From the NCBI RefSeq assembly GCF_000420265.1, contig NZ_ATUP01000001.1:1550001-1614000 (forward strand): a stretch of 64,000 nucleotides of DNA. Direction: 5' to 3'. A program made the position numbers and the translations under genes. Below, one piece after another: positions 10,209 to 18,970 of the stretch. Each line of letters starts with the position of its first letter. Within the stretch, counting starts at the first letter, position 1. The notes beneath the pieces are model-generated. The model did no database searches. It was not told where the DNA came from and saw only the letters and a list, made by a program, of their open reading frames with translations. Origin of the DNA: Oceanicaulis alexandrii DSM 11625. GTDB taxonomy: Bacteria > Pseudomonadota > Alphaproteobacteria > Caulobacterales > Maricaulaceae.

Positions 10209-10766
10209 TTAGCTATCGGTCTCTGTATCGGTGGTGTCGATCTTGATCTTGCGCGCCCATTTGGGTCGCGGACGCCATCCGGTGTCTTCAATCGGTTCGC
10301 CGCGCGCCCGCGCCAGGGCGTGGTTGAACGGTTCCGGCGCTCGCAGATGATGCAGGCGGGCGATGAAGGCCGCCAGCGCCGCCCAGATGAACACCACGCC
10401 GAAGAAGAGCGAGAACATGAAGACATAGCCTGTGCGTCCGCCCCAGTCCGGCGCCCCATTGGCGCGCCAGATCACATCATAGAGCGCCGGCACAGCCAGA
10501 AGTGCTGCGGGGCTGACCACGATGGCGGTCGCAGCCGCGGCGGCGGCGTACAGCGTCCAGCGCGGTTGAAAGCTCGTGACGAACAGGCGAACGAATTCGT
10601 CCTGGCTCACGCCGCGCACGCTGGCGGGCTTTTCCGCGCAGCGGGTCTGGTATTCCTCTGTCGCTTCCTGGGTCAGTCCGCGCACGGCGATCGCCCAGCG
10701 GCTGAGGCTGGCGAGGATGAAAAGGACGAAAACGCCCCCGAGAATGTATAGCGACAGATCAAACAT
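10209..10766 (-). CDS. Inner-membrane protein with three predicted helices
   Basis: Unrecognised 185-aa protein. Hydrophobic segments lie near residues 5-22, 70-92 and 114-136, and the C-terminus is basic (RPRPKWARKIKI). I chose the ATG at 10766, which starts directly at the first helix; an in-frame ATG at 10796 would overlap the ada-like gene. No good ribosome binding site is seen for either, so translation may be coupled to the gene just upstream, whose stop is only 10 bases away. Confidence 0.65.
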   Translation of the reverse strand: MFDLSLYILGGVFVLFILASLSRWAIAVRGLTQEATEEYQTRCAEKPASVRGVSQDEFVRLFVTSFQPRWTLYAAAAAATAIVVSPAALLAVPALYDVIWRANGAPDWGGRTGYVFMFSLFFGVVFIWAALAAFIARLHHLRAPEPFNHALARARGEPIEDTGWRPRPKWARKIKIDTTDTETDS

Positions 10767-10776
10767 GGGACGGGTT

Positions 10777-11649
10777 TTAACTGGTTGCGGTCTCATAGGC
10801 GAGCATTGCGCGCTTACGATCGAGTCCCCAATGGTAACCGGTCAACCGGCCGTCCGTCGCCAGAACCCGGTGACAAGGGATCAACCAGCTGATCGGGTTC
10901 GCGCCGACCGCTGCGCCGGCGGCTCTCGCCGCCTTGTCGCGCCCGGTTGCGCGGGCGATATCGCCATAGCTGACCGTGCGGGCAGGCGGGATATTCAACA
11001 GCGCCCGCCAGACCTGCCGACGGAACGGCGCGCCATAGAGCGCCAGCGGCAGACGGGCTTCACCGGCTGCGGCGTCAAATATACGGCCCGCCCAGTCGCG
11101 CGCTATCGCGTCATCACGCAGAAAGCGCGCTTCGGGAAAGCGCTGGGCGAGATCGTCAAACGCAGCCGCTTCTTCTCCGCGATTGCAGAAGGCGAGACCG
11201 GACAGGCCGCGCGGCGCGATCAGGAACACCGCGACTCCAAAGGGTGAGGGCGCGAAGCCATAGATGAAATCAAGCCCGGACCCTCCGGTTTTCACCTCGC
11301 CAGGGCTGGCGGCTTCCTCGGCGATGAAGATGTCGTGCAGGCGAGACGGGCCTGACAGGCCGGTCTCCAGCGCTGCGTCCAGAACGCTCGCCCCGTCCAC
11401 CAGCAATTTGCGGGCGCTGGCGTGGGTGAGGGCCTGCACCAGTTTCTTGGGACTGGCGCCGGTCCATCGCGTGAAAACGCGCTGGAAATGATGTGGCGAT
11501 AGACCTGCGGCGCGGGCGGCGGCGGCGAGGTCGGGCTGATCACGCCAGTGCGTGGACAGAAACTCAAGCGCCGCGGTGACACGCTCATAATCCGCTGCGC
11601 GGGTCTGAAGGCTGTCGAGATCGGCGGGAAGGGTCAAATCAGTCGTCAT
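10777..11649 (-). CDS. Ada-like protein: AraC-type HTH plus O6-methylguanine methyltransferase
   Basis: The protein transfers the alkyl group from O6-methylguanine to its own cysteine. The C-terminal methyltransferase domain contains the PCHRV active-site motif (Cys259 of 290) and NPISWLIPCHR context. The N-terminal part has an AraC-type helix-turn-helix (AAAARAAGLSPHHFQRVFTR). The Ada N-terminal zinc domain (with the Cys that senses phosphotriesters) is missing, so it is a two-domain form and may not act as the classical Ada switch. I chose the ATG at 11649 because the N-terminal extension beyond it overlaps the gene upstream. Confidence 0.9.
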   Translation of the reverse strand: MTTDLTLPADLDSLQTRAADYERVTAALEFLSTHWRDQPDLAAAARAAGLSPHHFQRVFTRWTGASPKKLVQALTHASARKLLVDGASVLDAALETGLSGPSRLHDIFIAEEAASPGEVKTGGSGLDFIYGFAPSPFGVAVFLIAPRGLSGLAFCNRGEEAAAFDDLAQRFPEARFLRDDAIARDWAGRIFDAAAGEARLPLALYGAPFRRQVWRALLNIPPARTVSYGDIARATGRDKAARAAGAAVGANPISWLIPCHRVLATDGRLTGYHWGLDRKRAMLAYETATS

Positions 11650-11671
11650 GAGCGCACAGTGCCGGGCGCGT

Positions 11672-12238
11672 TCAGGCGCCGCCACCTGATTCTTGCGCCA
11701 GCTGCGGGCCGCGTGCGCGACGCGCGTCGTCCAGAGCGGTGCGAACCGCGTCCGCCAGGCTCTCGCGCTCCTTGGGCGACAACCAGCTGCCAATGATCAG
11801 GCTTTTTCCCATGGCGCTCAACCGCGCCTGTACATCGGGCTCGCCCTCGCCTTCCACGCTCACTCGGGTCCAGGCGCTGGGCAGCACGAACTGGGTGTGG
11901 TGGCCGGTGGGATAGCGCCGTGTGATGCGGATTTCACGGCGCGTGATCTTGATCGTCTCCAGGCGTCGCCCGTCGCGATAGGAAAGCCTGAAGCCCAGCC
12001 AGATCAGAAAGACATCGAGACCGAAAAAGCCCAGGACAGGCCAGGCGCCCATCAGCATGAAGCCGATGCCGGCGGAAAAGCTGATCACCCCCATGGCGAT
12101 CATCAGCGCGATGAAACCGGGATTGGGCAAGGACCGGTTGGGCCGGACCTGCGCATCCATAAATAGCGCTTCGTCTTCAGCCAGCGGCGGGGCTGAAGGG
12201 TCTGCAGGCCAGGTTTCATAGATCCGGCGACGTTCCAT
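11672..12238 (-). CDS. DUF2244 domain membrane protein
   Basis: A 188-aa protein with the DUF2244 pattern: NRSLPNPGFIALM, two adjacent membrane helices (residues about 42-62 and 66-86, with GAWPVLGFFGLDVFLIWLGF between them), and a soluble C-terminal half. Members sit in the inner membrane near cytochrome oxidase or repair genes; the function is unknown. I chose the ATG at 12238; the longer frame adds 19 residues with no binding site. It lies 22 bases upstream of the ada-like gene and is likely in the same transcript. Confidence 0.85.
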   Translation of the reverse strand: MERRRIYETWPADPSAPPLAEDEALFMDAQVRPNRSLPNPGFIALMIAMGVISFSAGIGFMLMGAWPVLGFFGLDVFLIWLGFRLSYRDGRRLETIKITRREIRITRRYPTGHHTQFVLPSAWTRVSVEGEGEPDVQARLSAMGKSLIIGSWLSPKERESLADAVRTALDDARRARGPQLAQESGGGA

Positions 12239-12298
12239 ACCCGGCAAAATAGGGCGCGGGGTCACCCTTGGCCAGTTGGTGGCGAAGAGAGCCAAAAC

Positions 12299-13087
12299 TC
12301 AGGCAAACACCGTGACCATCTGCCGACCTTTGGCGACGCACGCCCCGTCCGTGTTCCAGATCGTCATGTCCTGGCTCGACAGCCCGCCGCGCACATGATC
12401 GGCGCGGCATTCCAGAAGCCACCAGCCATCGCGGGTCTCAGGCGCATCGGTCAGAACATCCATCATCCAGGTCATTGACGACAGCGGGGTGGGTTTGTTG
12501 AGCATCGGGGTCAATGCGGGCGGCAGCACGTCGCCGATGCACATCAGGCTCAGCGGATGATCGCGGGACGCGCTGTCTTTATGGCGCGCCCACATGCGCA
12601 CCACCGCCTTGCCCGAGTTCAGGAACGGCACGCCGCCACCCGCCCAGATGAAATCAAAATTGCGGGTAAAGCCGGGCGCGCCATTGGGGAACGTCAGAAG
12701 TTCGCTGGCCTCGGTCGGCGCTGTGGCGCGCTCGGGCATGGGCGCCGGGTCGAACGACAGCGCAGACTCGCGTTCGCCACAGAAGGTGAAGACGGTTTCA
12801 AGCCCGATCCCCGCCTGGCTGGTGAGCCGGCTGCGCACCGAACACGCCGTACGGCCTTCGCGCAATTTCTCCGCCGTCACTTCCACTTCGCCCTCACTGG
12901 GGCCGACAAAGCTGATCTGCGCGCTGCGCAGCGGGCGTTCGCCCGCATGGGACAGCGCCCCGTGAAGACAGAGCGCTGCGGACATCCCGCCATAGACCGT
13001 GCGCCCCTGCTTCCAGCTGTCAGGCACGTCCAGCTTGAACCCGGCCTTGGTGGGGCGGGCCGCGGTCATCATTTCAGCAAGGGACAT
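12299..13087 (-). CDS. Acyl-CoA thioesterase family protein (TesB-like double hotdog)
   Basis: Predicted to hydrolyse acyl-CoA thioesters. Two hotdog repeats are suggested by the first-half motif GRTVYGGMSAALCLHGAL and the second-half pattern ending in WWLLECRADHVRGGLSSQDM, typical of the TesB-like family (PaaI/YbgC-unrelated). The C-terminus reads DGACVAKGRQMVTVF, a usual TesB-like ending. Start choice is uncertain: the ATG at 13087 begins at the conserved region, while in-frame ATGs exist at 13132 and 13159. Substrate unknown. Confidence 0.8.
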   Translation of the reverse strand: MSLAEMMTAARPTKAGFKLDVPDSWKQGRTVYGGMSAALCLHGALSHAGERPLRSAQISFVGPSEGEVEVTAEKLREGRTACSVRSRLTSQAGIGLETVFTFCGERESALSFDPAPMPERATAPTEASELLTFPNGAPGFTRNFDFIWAGGGVPFLNSGKAVVRMWARHKDSASRDHPLSLMCIGDVLPPALTPMLNKPTPLSSMTWMMDVLTDAPETRDGWWLLECRADHVRGGLSSQDMTIWNTDGACVAKGRQMVTVFA

Positions 13088-13235
13088 GGGCGGGATCCTG
13101 TCGTCGTGAACGCCGTTCAATCGGGGCGGCATAAGACCGGGTTCCGTCAGGGCGTGCAAGCAGGCCGCTGATGTCTGACGTGAATCTGAACGCTCCGGCC
13201 TTTCTCACGCCTAATTCAGGGTCTAGACAAAGGGT

Positions 13236-13979
13236 ATGAACACGACCGCACTTCTCCTCTCCGCCGCGCTGAGCCTGTTCACAGGCGCTCAAGCGACCGA
13301 AGCCCCTGTCGACGCTGCTGCAGACGCGCCAACGGATGCGCCCGTCGCCGTTGAAGAGGCGCTACCCGAACCGCAAGCGGTCGAGGCCGCGCCGGGCCAG
13401 ATCAGCTCTGCAGCGGGCGCCGCGCGCGCTCAGGCCTGGCTGGAAGGGCTCGACACCCTGCGCGCCCGGTTTGACCAGATCGCAGCGGACAATTCTGAAA
13501 CCTCTGGCGTGCTTGAGATCGACCGACCCGGCCGCGCCCGGTTTGATTACGACGATCCCAATCCGATCCTTGTGGTCGCGGACGGGTCGACGGTGGCGAT
13601 TGCTGATTTTGATCTTGAAACCATTGATCGCGCGCCCATCGGTGCGACGCCTTTGCGGTTTCTGCTCGAAGAGAGCCTTGATCTTGCTGGCTCCGGCGTT
13701 GTTCAGGACGCGGGCCGTTATGATGGGCGGCTCTATGTGACGCTGGAAGACCCAAATGGCGAGATTCAGGGCCGTTTGACTTTGGTGTTTGAGGATGCAG
13801 ACCCGGACGCCGCCCCCAACGCGATGATGCTGGCGGGCTGGTACACGGTTGACGCCATGGGCGGCATGACCGAAGTGCGCCTCAGCGAGATCGAAACCGG
13901 CGTACGCATCAGCCCGCGCCAGTTCATCCTTGATGATGAAGACGTGATGGGCGGGGATCGCCGCCGACGGGGCCGCTAG
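13236..13979 (+). CDS. LolA-like outer-membrane lipoprotein carrier
   Basis: Periplasmic chaperone family that carries lipoproteins from the LolCDE transporter to the outer membrane. A signal peptide (residues 1-21) is followed by a low-complexity Ala/Asp/Pro/Glu spacer to about residue 65. The LolA-like fold then begins with LDTLRARFDQI and contains RPGRARFDYDDPNP and LRFLLEESLDL. The spacer is longer than usual. It ends convergently 4 bases from uppP. Whether it is the main LolA or a paralogue cannot be told from this window. Confidence 0.85.
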   Translation: MNTTALLLSAALSLFTGAQATEAPVDAAADAPTDAPVAVEEALPEPQAVEAAPGQISSAAGAARAQAWLEGLDTLRARFDQIAADNSETSGVLEIDRPGRARFDYDDPNPILVVADGSTVAIADFDLETIDRAPIGATPLRFLLEESLDLAGSGVVQDAGRYDGRLYVTLEDPNGEIQGRLTLVFEDADPDAAPNAMMLAGWYTVDAMGGMTEVRLSEIETGVRISPRQFILDDEDVMGGDRRRRGR

Positions 13980-13982
13980 GCG

Positions 13983-14783
13983 CTAAAGCGCCCACCAGAA
14001 CAGCAAGGCCGCCAGTCCCAGCCGGTAGATCACGAACGGCAGGAAACCCAACCGGTCCACCACCCGCATCAGCACCGCGATAGACGCGAGCGCGGCGAAG
14101 AAGGACAGAACGGCCACGATCAGGCCATCGCTCAGCGAGTGGGCGGTGTCCGCCCCGCGCGCCAGCTCGATCACAGCAAGCAGGCCGAATGCGGCGATCA
14201 CCGGCACCGCCATCAACATGGAAAAGCGCGCCGCCTCGCTGCGGGTCATGCCCAGGGCGCGAGCCGCTGTCATGGTCACGCCCGAGCGGCTGGAGCCGGG
14301 AATCAGGGCGAACATCTGCGCCAGCCCGATCAGGATGGCGCCGCGCCAGCTCAGGGTTTCCGTCGTCACGGTCTGTTTGCCGAAATGATCGGCCAGCCAG
14401 AGCGGCAGCGCCAGAATCAGCGTCGCCCAGGCGATCACCAGTGGCGAACGCAAAGCATCCGCCATGCCGGAGACATAAAGACCGCCGCCCGCGATCAGCA
14501 CGGGGGGTGTGGCGATGGCGATGAGCAAGGCCAGCTTGCCGCCGGGGGTCATACGGCCTTGCAGCAAGGCCATCTTTCCAGTGACTACGTTCGCCACATC
14601 GTAGCGGAAGTACACCAGCACAGCGAACAGCGTGCCCAGATGTGCCATCACGTCGATCAGCGGGCCCTGATCAGCGTCGCCGAGCACCTGGGGCGCCAGG
14701 ATCAGATGGGCTGAGGATGAGATGGGGAGAAACTCGGTGATCCCTTGGACGATCGCCAGAATAATGAGATGTAGAAGGCCCAT
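13983..14783 (-). CDS. uppP: Undecaprenyl-diphosphate phosphatase
   Basis: Recycles the lipid carrier of cell-wall synthesis by removing one phosphate from undecaprenyl diphosphate; overproduction confers bacitracin resistance in known members. Both signature regions are present: QGITEFLPISSSAHL near the N-terminus and the second motif ALIPGSSRSGVTMTAA. The 266-aa protein has about eight membrane segments. I chose the ATG at 14783 because GAGGGGAAAG precedes it; the open frame extends further upstream but lacks any binding site and overlaps the divergent CDF gene. Confidence 0.95.
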   Translation of the reverse strand: MGLLHLIILAIVQGITEFLPISSSAHLILAPQVLGDADQGPLIDVMAHLGTLFAVLVYFRYDVANVVTGKMALLQGRMTPGGKLALLIAIATPPVLIAGGGLYVSGMADALRSPLVIAWATLILALPLWLADHFGKQTVTTETLSWRGAILIGLAQMFALIPGSSRSGVTMTAARALGMTRSEAARFSMLMAVPVIAAFGLLAVIELARGADTAHSLSDGLIVAVLSFFAALASIAVLMRVVDRLGFLPFVIYRLGLAALLFWWAL

Positions 14784-14883
14784 CGCGTGTCTTTCCCCTC
14801 GGTCTTTGCGGGGCAGAGTGCGCGCGATTGAACAGATCGCCAAGAGCAAATTCCTCTTGGAAAACAGATAAGGACAGACCGCC

Positions 14884-15864
14884 ATGGCGCATGACGCGCT
14901 GGATGCAGGCCCGGGCAAGATGGCGCCCGCCGAGGCCCGGAAGATCACCGGTCAGGTCACGCGGCTATCAGTGATGGTGGCGGCGACGCTGGTGATCGCC
15001 AAGCTGATCGCCTGGATCGCGTCTGGCTCGGTGGCGATGCTGGCCTCACTGGCGGATTCAGGTCTCGACCTGGTGGCGTCCCTGACGACCTTTTTCGCCG
15101 TGCGCTATGCGGCGAGTCCGGCGGACAAGGAACATCGCTATGGTCATGGCAAGGCTGAAGCCCTCGCCAGCTTGCTGCAAGCGCTCCTGGTGGCGTTGTC
15201 AGCGGGCTATCTGATCCATGAGTCGTGGAACCGTTTCCAGGACCCTCAGCCGATTGAGGCGGGGCCCTTGGCGCTGGGGGTGATGGGGCTGTCCATCGTG
15301 CTCACGCTGGGTCTGGTCTACATGCAGACCCGCGCCGTCAAGCAGACCGGCTCCTTGGCCGTGTCGGGCGACCGCGCGCACTATTTCGCCGATCTGGGCT
15401 CGAACGTGGTGGTCATTGGCGGCCTTGGACTGGCGCTGGCGGGCTGGGAGCGGGCGGACCCGATCATGGGGTTCATCGTCGTGCTGTGGTTGTTCTGGAC
15501 CGCCTATGAGGTCGGTCGCGATGCGATCGGCTCCCTGATGGACCATGAATTGCCTGATGAAGAGCGCGAGCACATCATCGCGCTCGCCGGCGATGACGCC
15601 CGGGTTCTGGGCGTGCACAATCTGCGCACCCGCGCGTCCGGCCCCTTCATCCATATCCAGATGCATATGGAGCTCGACCCCGATCTCACCCTCACTCAGG
15701 CGCATGCGATTCTGGTGGCGGCGGAAGCGCGGGTGATGGTCGCCTATCCGGCGGCGGACGTGTTGATCCATCCAGATCCCAAGGGCCGCGCCGCTCCCCA
15801 TGGAAACGCTTATTTTGATGACGCCGATCAGCCGAGTGCAGGTCCAGCCGATGAACCGGCTTAA
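14884..15864 (+). CDS. Cation diffusion facilitator (FieF-like metal/proton antiporter)
   Basis: Exports divalent metals (Zn, Fe or similar) from the cytoplasm in exchange for protons. Six membrane helices are predicted between residues 25 and 225. The metal-site residues match FieF: Asp58 and Asp62 (ADSGLD) in helix 2, and His166 and Asp170 (HYFAD) in helix 5. HRYGHGKAEALASL is a family signature. The C-terminal domain (from about 225) has the His-rich metal-binding strand HIQMHMELDPD. It starts 100 bases from divergent uppP. The exact metal is not predictable. Confidence 0.92.
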   Translation: MAHDALDAGPGKMAPAEARKITGQVTRLSVMVAATLVIAKLIAWIASGSVAMLASLADSGLDLVASLTTFFAVRYAASPADKEHRYGHGKAEALASLLQALLVALSAGYLIHESWNRFQDPQPIEAGPLALGVMGLSIVLTLGLVYMQTRAVKQTGSLAVSGDRAHYFADLGSNVVVIGGLGLALAGWERADPIMGFIVVLWLFWTAYEVGRDAIGSLMDHELPDEEREHIIALAGDDARVLGVHNLRTRASGPFIHIQMHMELDPDLTLTQAHAILVAAEARVMVAYPAADVLIHPDPKGRAAPHGNAYFDDADQPSAGPADEPA

Positions 15865-15895
15865 GCCATATCGCGAACCGCGTTAGGGTGGCGTC

Positions 15896-16573
15896 ATGCG
15901 TATTTTGCACCATTGGCCCCTCGACCCCTGGTCCCGACAGGTCCGCCTCGCGCTGGCGGAGAAGAAGCTCGATTTCGAGACCGAGTACCAACGTTTCTGG
16001 GATGCGCCGGACGACTTGCTGGCGCTCAACCCCACAGGCCTGCCGCCCGTTCTGGTCGAAGAGACCGAGAAGGGCCGCACCGCCCTATGCGAGAGCCGGG
16101 CGATCCTGGAATATCTGGAAGAAACCCATCCCGAGCCGCCGCTCTTGCCGGGCGGCCCTGCGGACCGCGCCGAGGCGCGGCGGCTCGCGGCGTGGTTTGA
16201 TGTGAAGTTCTCCGCTGAGGTGAACGCCTATCTGCTGCACGAAAAGCTCGAAAAGCGGGTGCAGTCGCTCGGCGCGCCGGATATGGAGGCGATCCGCATC
16301 GGGCGGGACGCCCTGCGCTGGCACCTGGACTATATGTGCGGGCTGCTGGACCAGCGCGACGGTCTGGCCGGGCCGCGCTACACGCTGGCCGATCTCGTCG
16401 CTGCGGCGCATCTGTCCTGCGTGGATTATCTGGGCGATGTGCCGTGGGATGATTTTCCCGCCGCCAAGGCCTGGTATCAGCGCATCAAGTGCCGCCCCGC
16501 TTTTCGCGCCATTCTGGCGGATCGCCTGCCCGGCTGTCCGCCGGTGGACGGCTATCAGGATCTGGATTTCTAG
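15896..16573 (+). CDS. Glutathione S-transferase family protein
   Basis: The N-terminal thioredoxin-like domain (residues 1-80) has HHWPLDPWSRQVRLALAEK, with the serine of PWSRQVR at the usual catalytic position, and the ESRAILEYLEE glutathione-binding motif. The C-terminal helical domain contains YTLADLVAAAHLSCVDYLG, the typical N-capping region. Length (225 aa) is normal. The gene ends 2 bases before the start of queG, so they share a transcript. Substrate not predictable; the family often serves detoxification. Confidence 0.92.
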   Translation: MRILHHWPLDPWSRQVRLALAEKKLDFETEYQRFWDAPDDLLALNPTGLPPVLVEETEKGRTALCESRAILEYLEETHPEPPLLPGGPADRAEARRLAAWFDVKFSAEVNAYLLHEKLEKRVQSLGAPDMEAIRIGRDALRWHLDYMCGLLDQRDGLAGPRYTLADLVAAAHLSCVDYLGDVPWDDFPAAKAWYQRIKCRPAFRAILADRLPGCPPVDGYQDLDF

Positions 16574-16575
16574 AG

Positions 16576-17694
16576 ATGTCGGCGCCTGAAGATCAGGCCG
16601 AGCGGGTCAAGGCGCTGGCGCTGGAGGCGGGCTTCTCGGTCGTGCGCGTCACCCGCGCCGACGAACCCTGGGAGGCGGGCGCGCGCTTGCGCGAATTCGT
16701 CGAGGACGGGCGCCATGGCGAGATGGCGTGGATGGAAGACACGCTGGAGCGGCGCAGCCATCCCACGGCCATGTGGCCGGGTGCAAAATCGGCGGTCGTC
16801 GTCGGGCTTGATTACGGGCCCGAGCATGATCCGCTGGAGATCCTTGAGCGCACGGATGAAGCCGCGATCAGCGTTTATGCGCAGAACAAGGATTATCACG
16901 ACGTCCTGAAAAAGCGCCTTAAGCGGTTCGCCGGCGCGTTTCACCGCGAAACCGCGGCGGAGGTGAAGGTGTTTGTGGACACCGCGCCCTTGATGGAAAA
17001 ACCGCTGGCGCAAAAATCCGGGCTCGGCTGGCAGGGTAAACACACCAACCTCGTGAGCCGTACTCATGGCAGCTGGCTGTTTCTGGGGGTCATGCTGACC
17101 GCCGCCGAGCTGACGCCCGATGAGCCGGAAACCGATCATTGCGGTTCGTGCCGGGCGTGTCTCGATGTCTGCCCGACGAAGGCCTTTCCCGCGCCCTATC
17201 AGATCGATGCGCGGCGCTGCATCTCCTATCTCACGATCGAGCACAAAGACCCGATCCCTAAAGAGTTTCGCGCCGCCCTGGGCAACCGGATCTATGGCTG
17301 TGACGATTGTCTGGCGGTCTGTCCGTGGAACAAGTTCGCGCAGGCCAGTTCCGAGGCCGCGTTTCATCCGCGCGAGGCCCTGACCGGCCCCAAGCTCGCA
17401 GAGCTGGTTCAGCTTGATGATCCCGGGTTTCGGGAATTCTTCAGAGGGTCGCCGATCAAGCGGATCGGCCGGGATCGATTTGTTCGCAACGTTTTGATCG
17501 CACTTGGGAACTCGGGCGATCCAGCGCTGGCTGAGCGGGCCGCTGTCTTGCTCGACGATCCGTCAGAGCTGGTGCGCGGCGCGGCGATCTGGGCGCTGGG
17601 GCGATTGGACGCCGAACGCTTCGCGACTGAGAAGGCGCAGCGCAGCGATGCGGAGACGGATCCGCGCGTCGCCGCGGAATGGATGCAGGTCTAG
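16576..17694 (+). CDS. queG: Epoxyqueuosine reductase
   Basis: Performs the last step of queuosine synthesis on tRNA, reducing epoxyqueuosine with a cobalamin cofactor and two 4Fe-4S clusters. Cluster cysteines are clear: CGSCRACLDVCP (Cys189, 192, 195, 199) and CDDCLAVCP (Cys242, 245, 249). Asp135 (VFVDTAPLMEK) is the likely catalytic acid. The C-terminal region has HEAT-like repeats (LLDDPSELVRGAAIWALGRL). I chose the ATG at 16576, just after the GST stop; an earlier start would overlap GST by nearly 90 bases. The stop shares a CTAG with the stop of the convergent gene. Confidence 0.95.
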   Translation: MSAPEDQAERVKALALEAGFSVVRVTRADEPWEAGARLREFVEDGRHGEMAWMEDTLERRSHPTAMWPGAKSAVVVGLDYGPEHDPLEILERTDEAAISVYAQNKDYHDVLKKRLKRFAGAFHRETAAEVKVFVDTAPLMEKPLAQKSGLGWQGKHTNLVSRTHGSWLFLGVMLTAAELTPDEPETDHCGSCRACLDVCPTKAFPAPYQIDARRCISYLTIEHKDPIPKEFRAALGNRIYGCDDCLAVCPWNKFAQASSEAAFHPREALTGPKLAELVQLDDPGFREFFRGSPIKRIGRDRFVRNVLIALGNSGDPALAERAAVLLDDPSELVRGAAIWALGRLDAERFATEKAQRSDAETDPRVAAEWMQV

Positions 17695-17963
17695 ACTTCG
17701 CCGATGCGCGGCGGGCCGCCCTTGTCTGCTTCGCTGGGACCAAAGGCGCGGTTCAGAAGCTGGGTTGAATCCTGCGCCAGTTCGATGGCTTCAGTGAGGT
17801 GCTCCAGCACTTTCACATTATTGGCCAGAACGTGGAGGGCTTCGGGGCGTTCATCGCTGGAGATCTTGGTGCAGCGAATGAGAACGTCCGCCCGCAACTC
17901 CATCAGGATGTCTTCCAGCTTTCGACCGGTCGGATTTTCGTGCGACACCAGATAGCGCGTCAT
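17691..17963 (-). CDS. Conserved small protein, 90 aa, unknown function
   Basis: Starts MTRYLVSHENPTGRKLED and is predicted to be mainly helical and soluble, with no membrane segment. Cys31 is the only cysteine. GGAGG lies six bases upstream of the ATG at 17963, a strong binding site that sets the start. It is divergent from the pterin dehydratase gene at 18099 and convergent with queG, sharing the CTAG that contains both stop codons. I recognise no family with a known role. Confidence 0.7.
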   Translation of the reverse strand: MTRYLVSHENPTGRKLEDILMELRADVLIRCTKISSDERPEALHVLANNVKVLEHLTEAIELAQDSTQLLNRAFGPSEADKGGPPRIGEV

Positions 17964-17996
17964 GTCCGCCTCCGTGAATTGCAATCAGGAGGTTAA

Positions 17997-18029
17997 GTTT
18001 ACGCCCTGACCCCCTCATTTTTCGTAAAC
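17997..18029. promoter_or_regulatory. Inverted repeat in a divergent promoter region
   Basis: GTTTACG (17997-18003) and CGTAAAC (18023-18029) form a 7-bp dyad spaced by 19 bases, midway between the two divergent genes. The spacing fits a dimeric regulator contacting two turns of DNA. No family-specific operator is recognised. Confidence 0.3.
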
Positions 18030-18098
18030 GCAGGGTCTGGCCCTTGAAGCGCGGAGCAATTGCGGCCAGCTTGCCCCTCAACAGTTTAGGAGGACATC

Positions 18099-18392
18099 AT
18101 GGCGGACAAGATCGGCGCAGACGCTTTTCTCAGACAGTTTGACGGCTGGACGGCGGTGGACGATCGCGACGCCGTGCGCAAGGTCTTCAAGTTTTCAGAC
18201 TTTAAAAGCGCTTTTGCGCTGATGACCCAGGTCGCGATGAAGGCCGAGCAGATGGACCATCATCCAGAATGGTTCAATGTCTACAACACTGTGGATGTAA
18301 CGCTGTCCACGCATGACGCCGATGGCGTCACCGAACTGGATGTGGAGCTGGCGCGGTTTATCGAAGAGCGCGCGGCGATCCTGAACGCCTGA
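18099..18392 (+). CDS. phhB: 4a-hydroxytetrahydrobiopterin dehydratase (PCD/DCoH)
   Basis: Dehydrates 4a-hydroxytetrahydrobiopterin made by aromatic amino acid hydroxylases, allowing the cofactor to be recycled. The 97-aa size and the motif [20 protein letters not shown] are characteristic; the His pair (HHPEW) and the downstream histidine of STHDADG serve catalysis. Binding site AGGAGG is eight bases from the ATG. No phenylalanine hydroxylase is present in the window. Proteins of this family in other bacteria also act in molybdopterin-related pathways. Confidence 0.93.
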   Translation: MADKIGADAFLRQFDGWTAVDDRDAVRKVFKFSDFKSAFALMTQVAMKAEQMDHHPEWFNVYNTVDVTLSTHDADGVTELDVELARFIEERAAILNA

Positions 18393-18409
18393 GACTGACG
18401 CCCAGGCGA

Positions 18410-18868
18410 TCAGTTGGCGTGAATGATCACGGTGTCGAGCACGACAGTCGCCTGTCCCGGCCCGATCAGGCGGTCGGTTTCCGCTTGCAGCAGGCGGGCG
18501 ATGGCGTCTGCGTCGGGAATGTCGCCCCAGCGATACATGCGGCCTGAATACATCAGCATGGCTTGCGAATACGCGTCGCGCAGCCAGAGCTGACGTTCGG
18601 CGATGGTTTGACGTGTGCGGCTGTGCGGCGCATCGAGCGCCAGGCCGACCTGCAACAGGCCACGCATGCGATAATCGGCTTGCACCGAAGCCCGGATCGG
18701 CTCGATTCGCACATAGCTGTTCGCATGGCTGAGCGAGCGGCCGAGCGCTTGCTCGGGCGCCGCCTCTGGGGCAGGCGCTGCAGGAGCGCCGCCCAGGGCA
18801 TGGGCGGGCGCAGCGCAGAGCAGGGCGCACACAGCAAACAGACGCAGGATATGATCCAGAGCTTTCAT
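18410..18868 (-). CDS. Small exported protein, 152 aa
   Basis: A signal peptide (residues 1-25, ending ALCAAPAHA) is followed by an Ala/Pro-rich spacer and a soluble domain. The C-terminal sequence (LLQAETDRLIGPGQATVVLD, then a few residues) loosely recalls FliL-type domains, but the similarity is too weak to name it. The ATG at 18868 starts the signal peptide; a longer frame upstream has no binding site and would bury the signal. It is divergent from the MipA/OmpV gene at 18971. Confidence 0.65.
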   Translation of the reverse strand: MKALDHILRLFAVCALLCAAPAHALGGAPAAPAPEAAPEQALGRSLSHANSYVRIEPIRASVQADYRMRGLLQVGLALDAPHSRTRQTIAERQLWLRDAYSQAMLMYSGRMYRWGDIPDADAIARLLQAETDRLIGPGQATVVLDTVIIHAN

Positions 18869-18970
18869 GGCTTCGTAATGACATATCGAGGTAAAGAAAC
18901 AGTATGGTTGTATGAGTTGGCGTGGCATGCCGTCCGAGTTGTGTGCGCTCACGCCCTGAGGGGGAATGGA

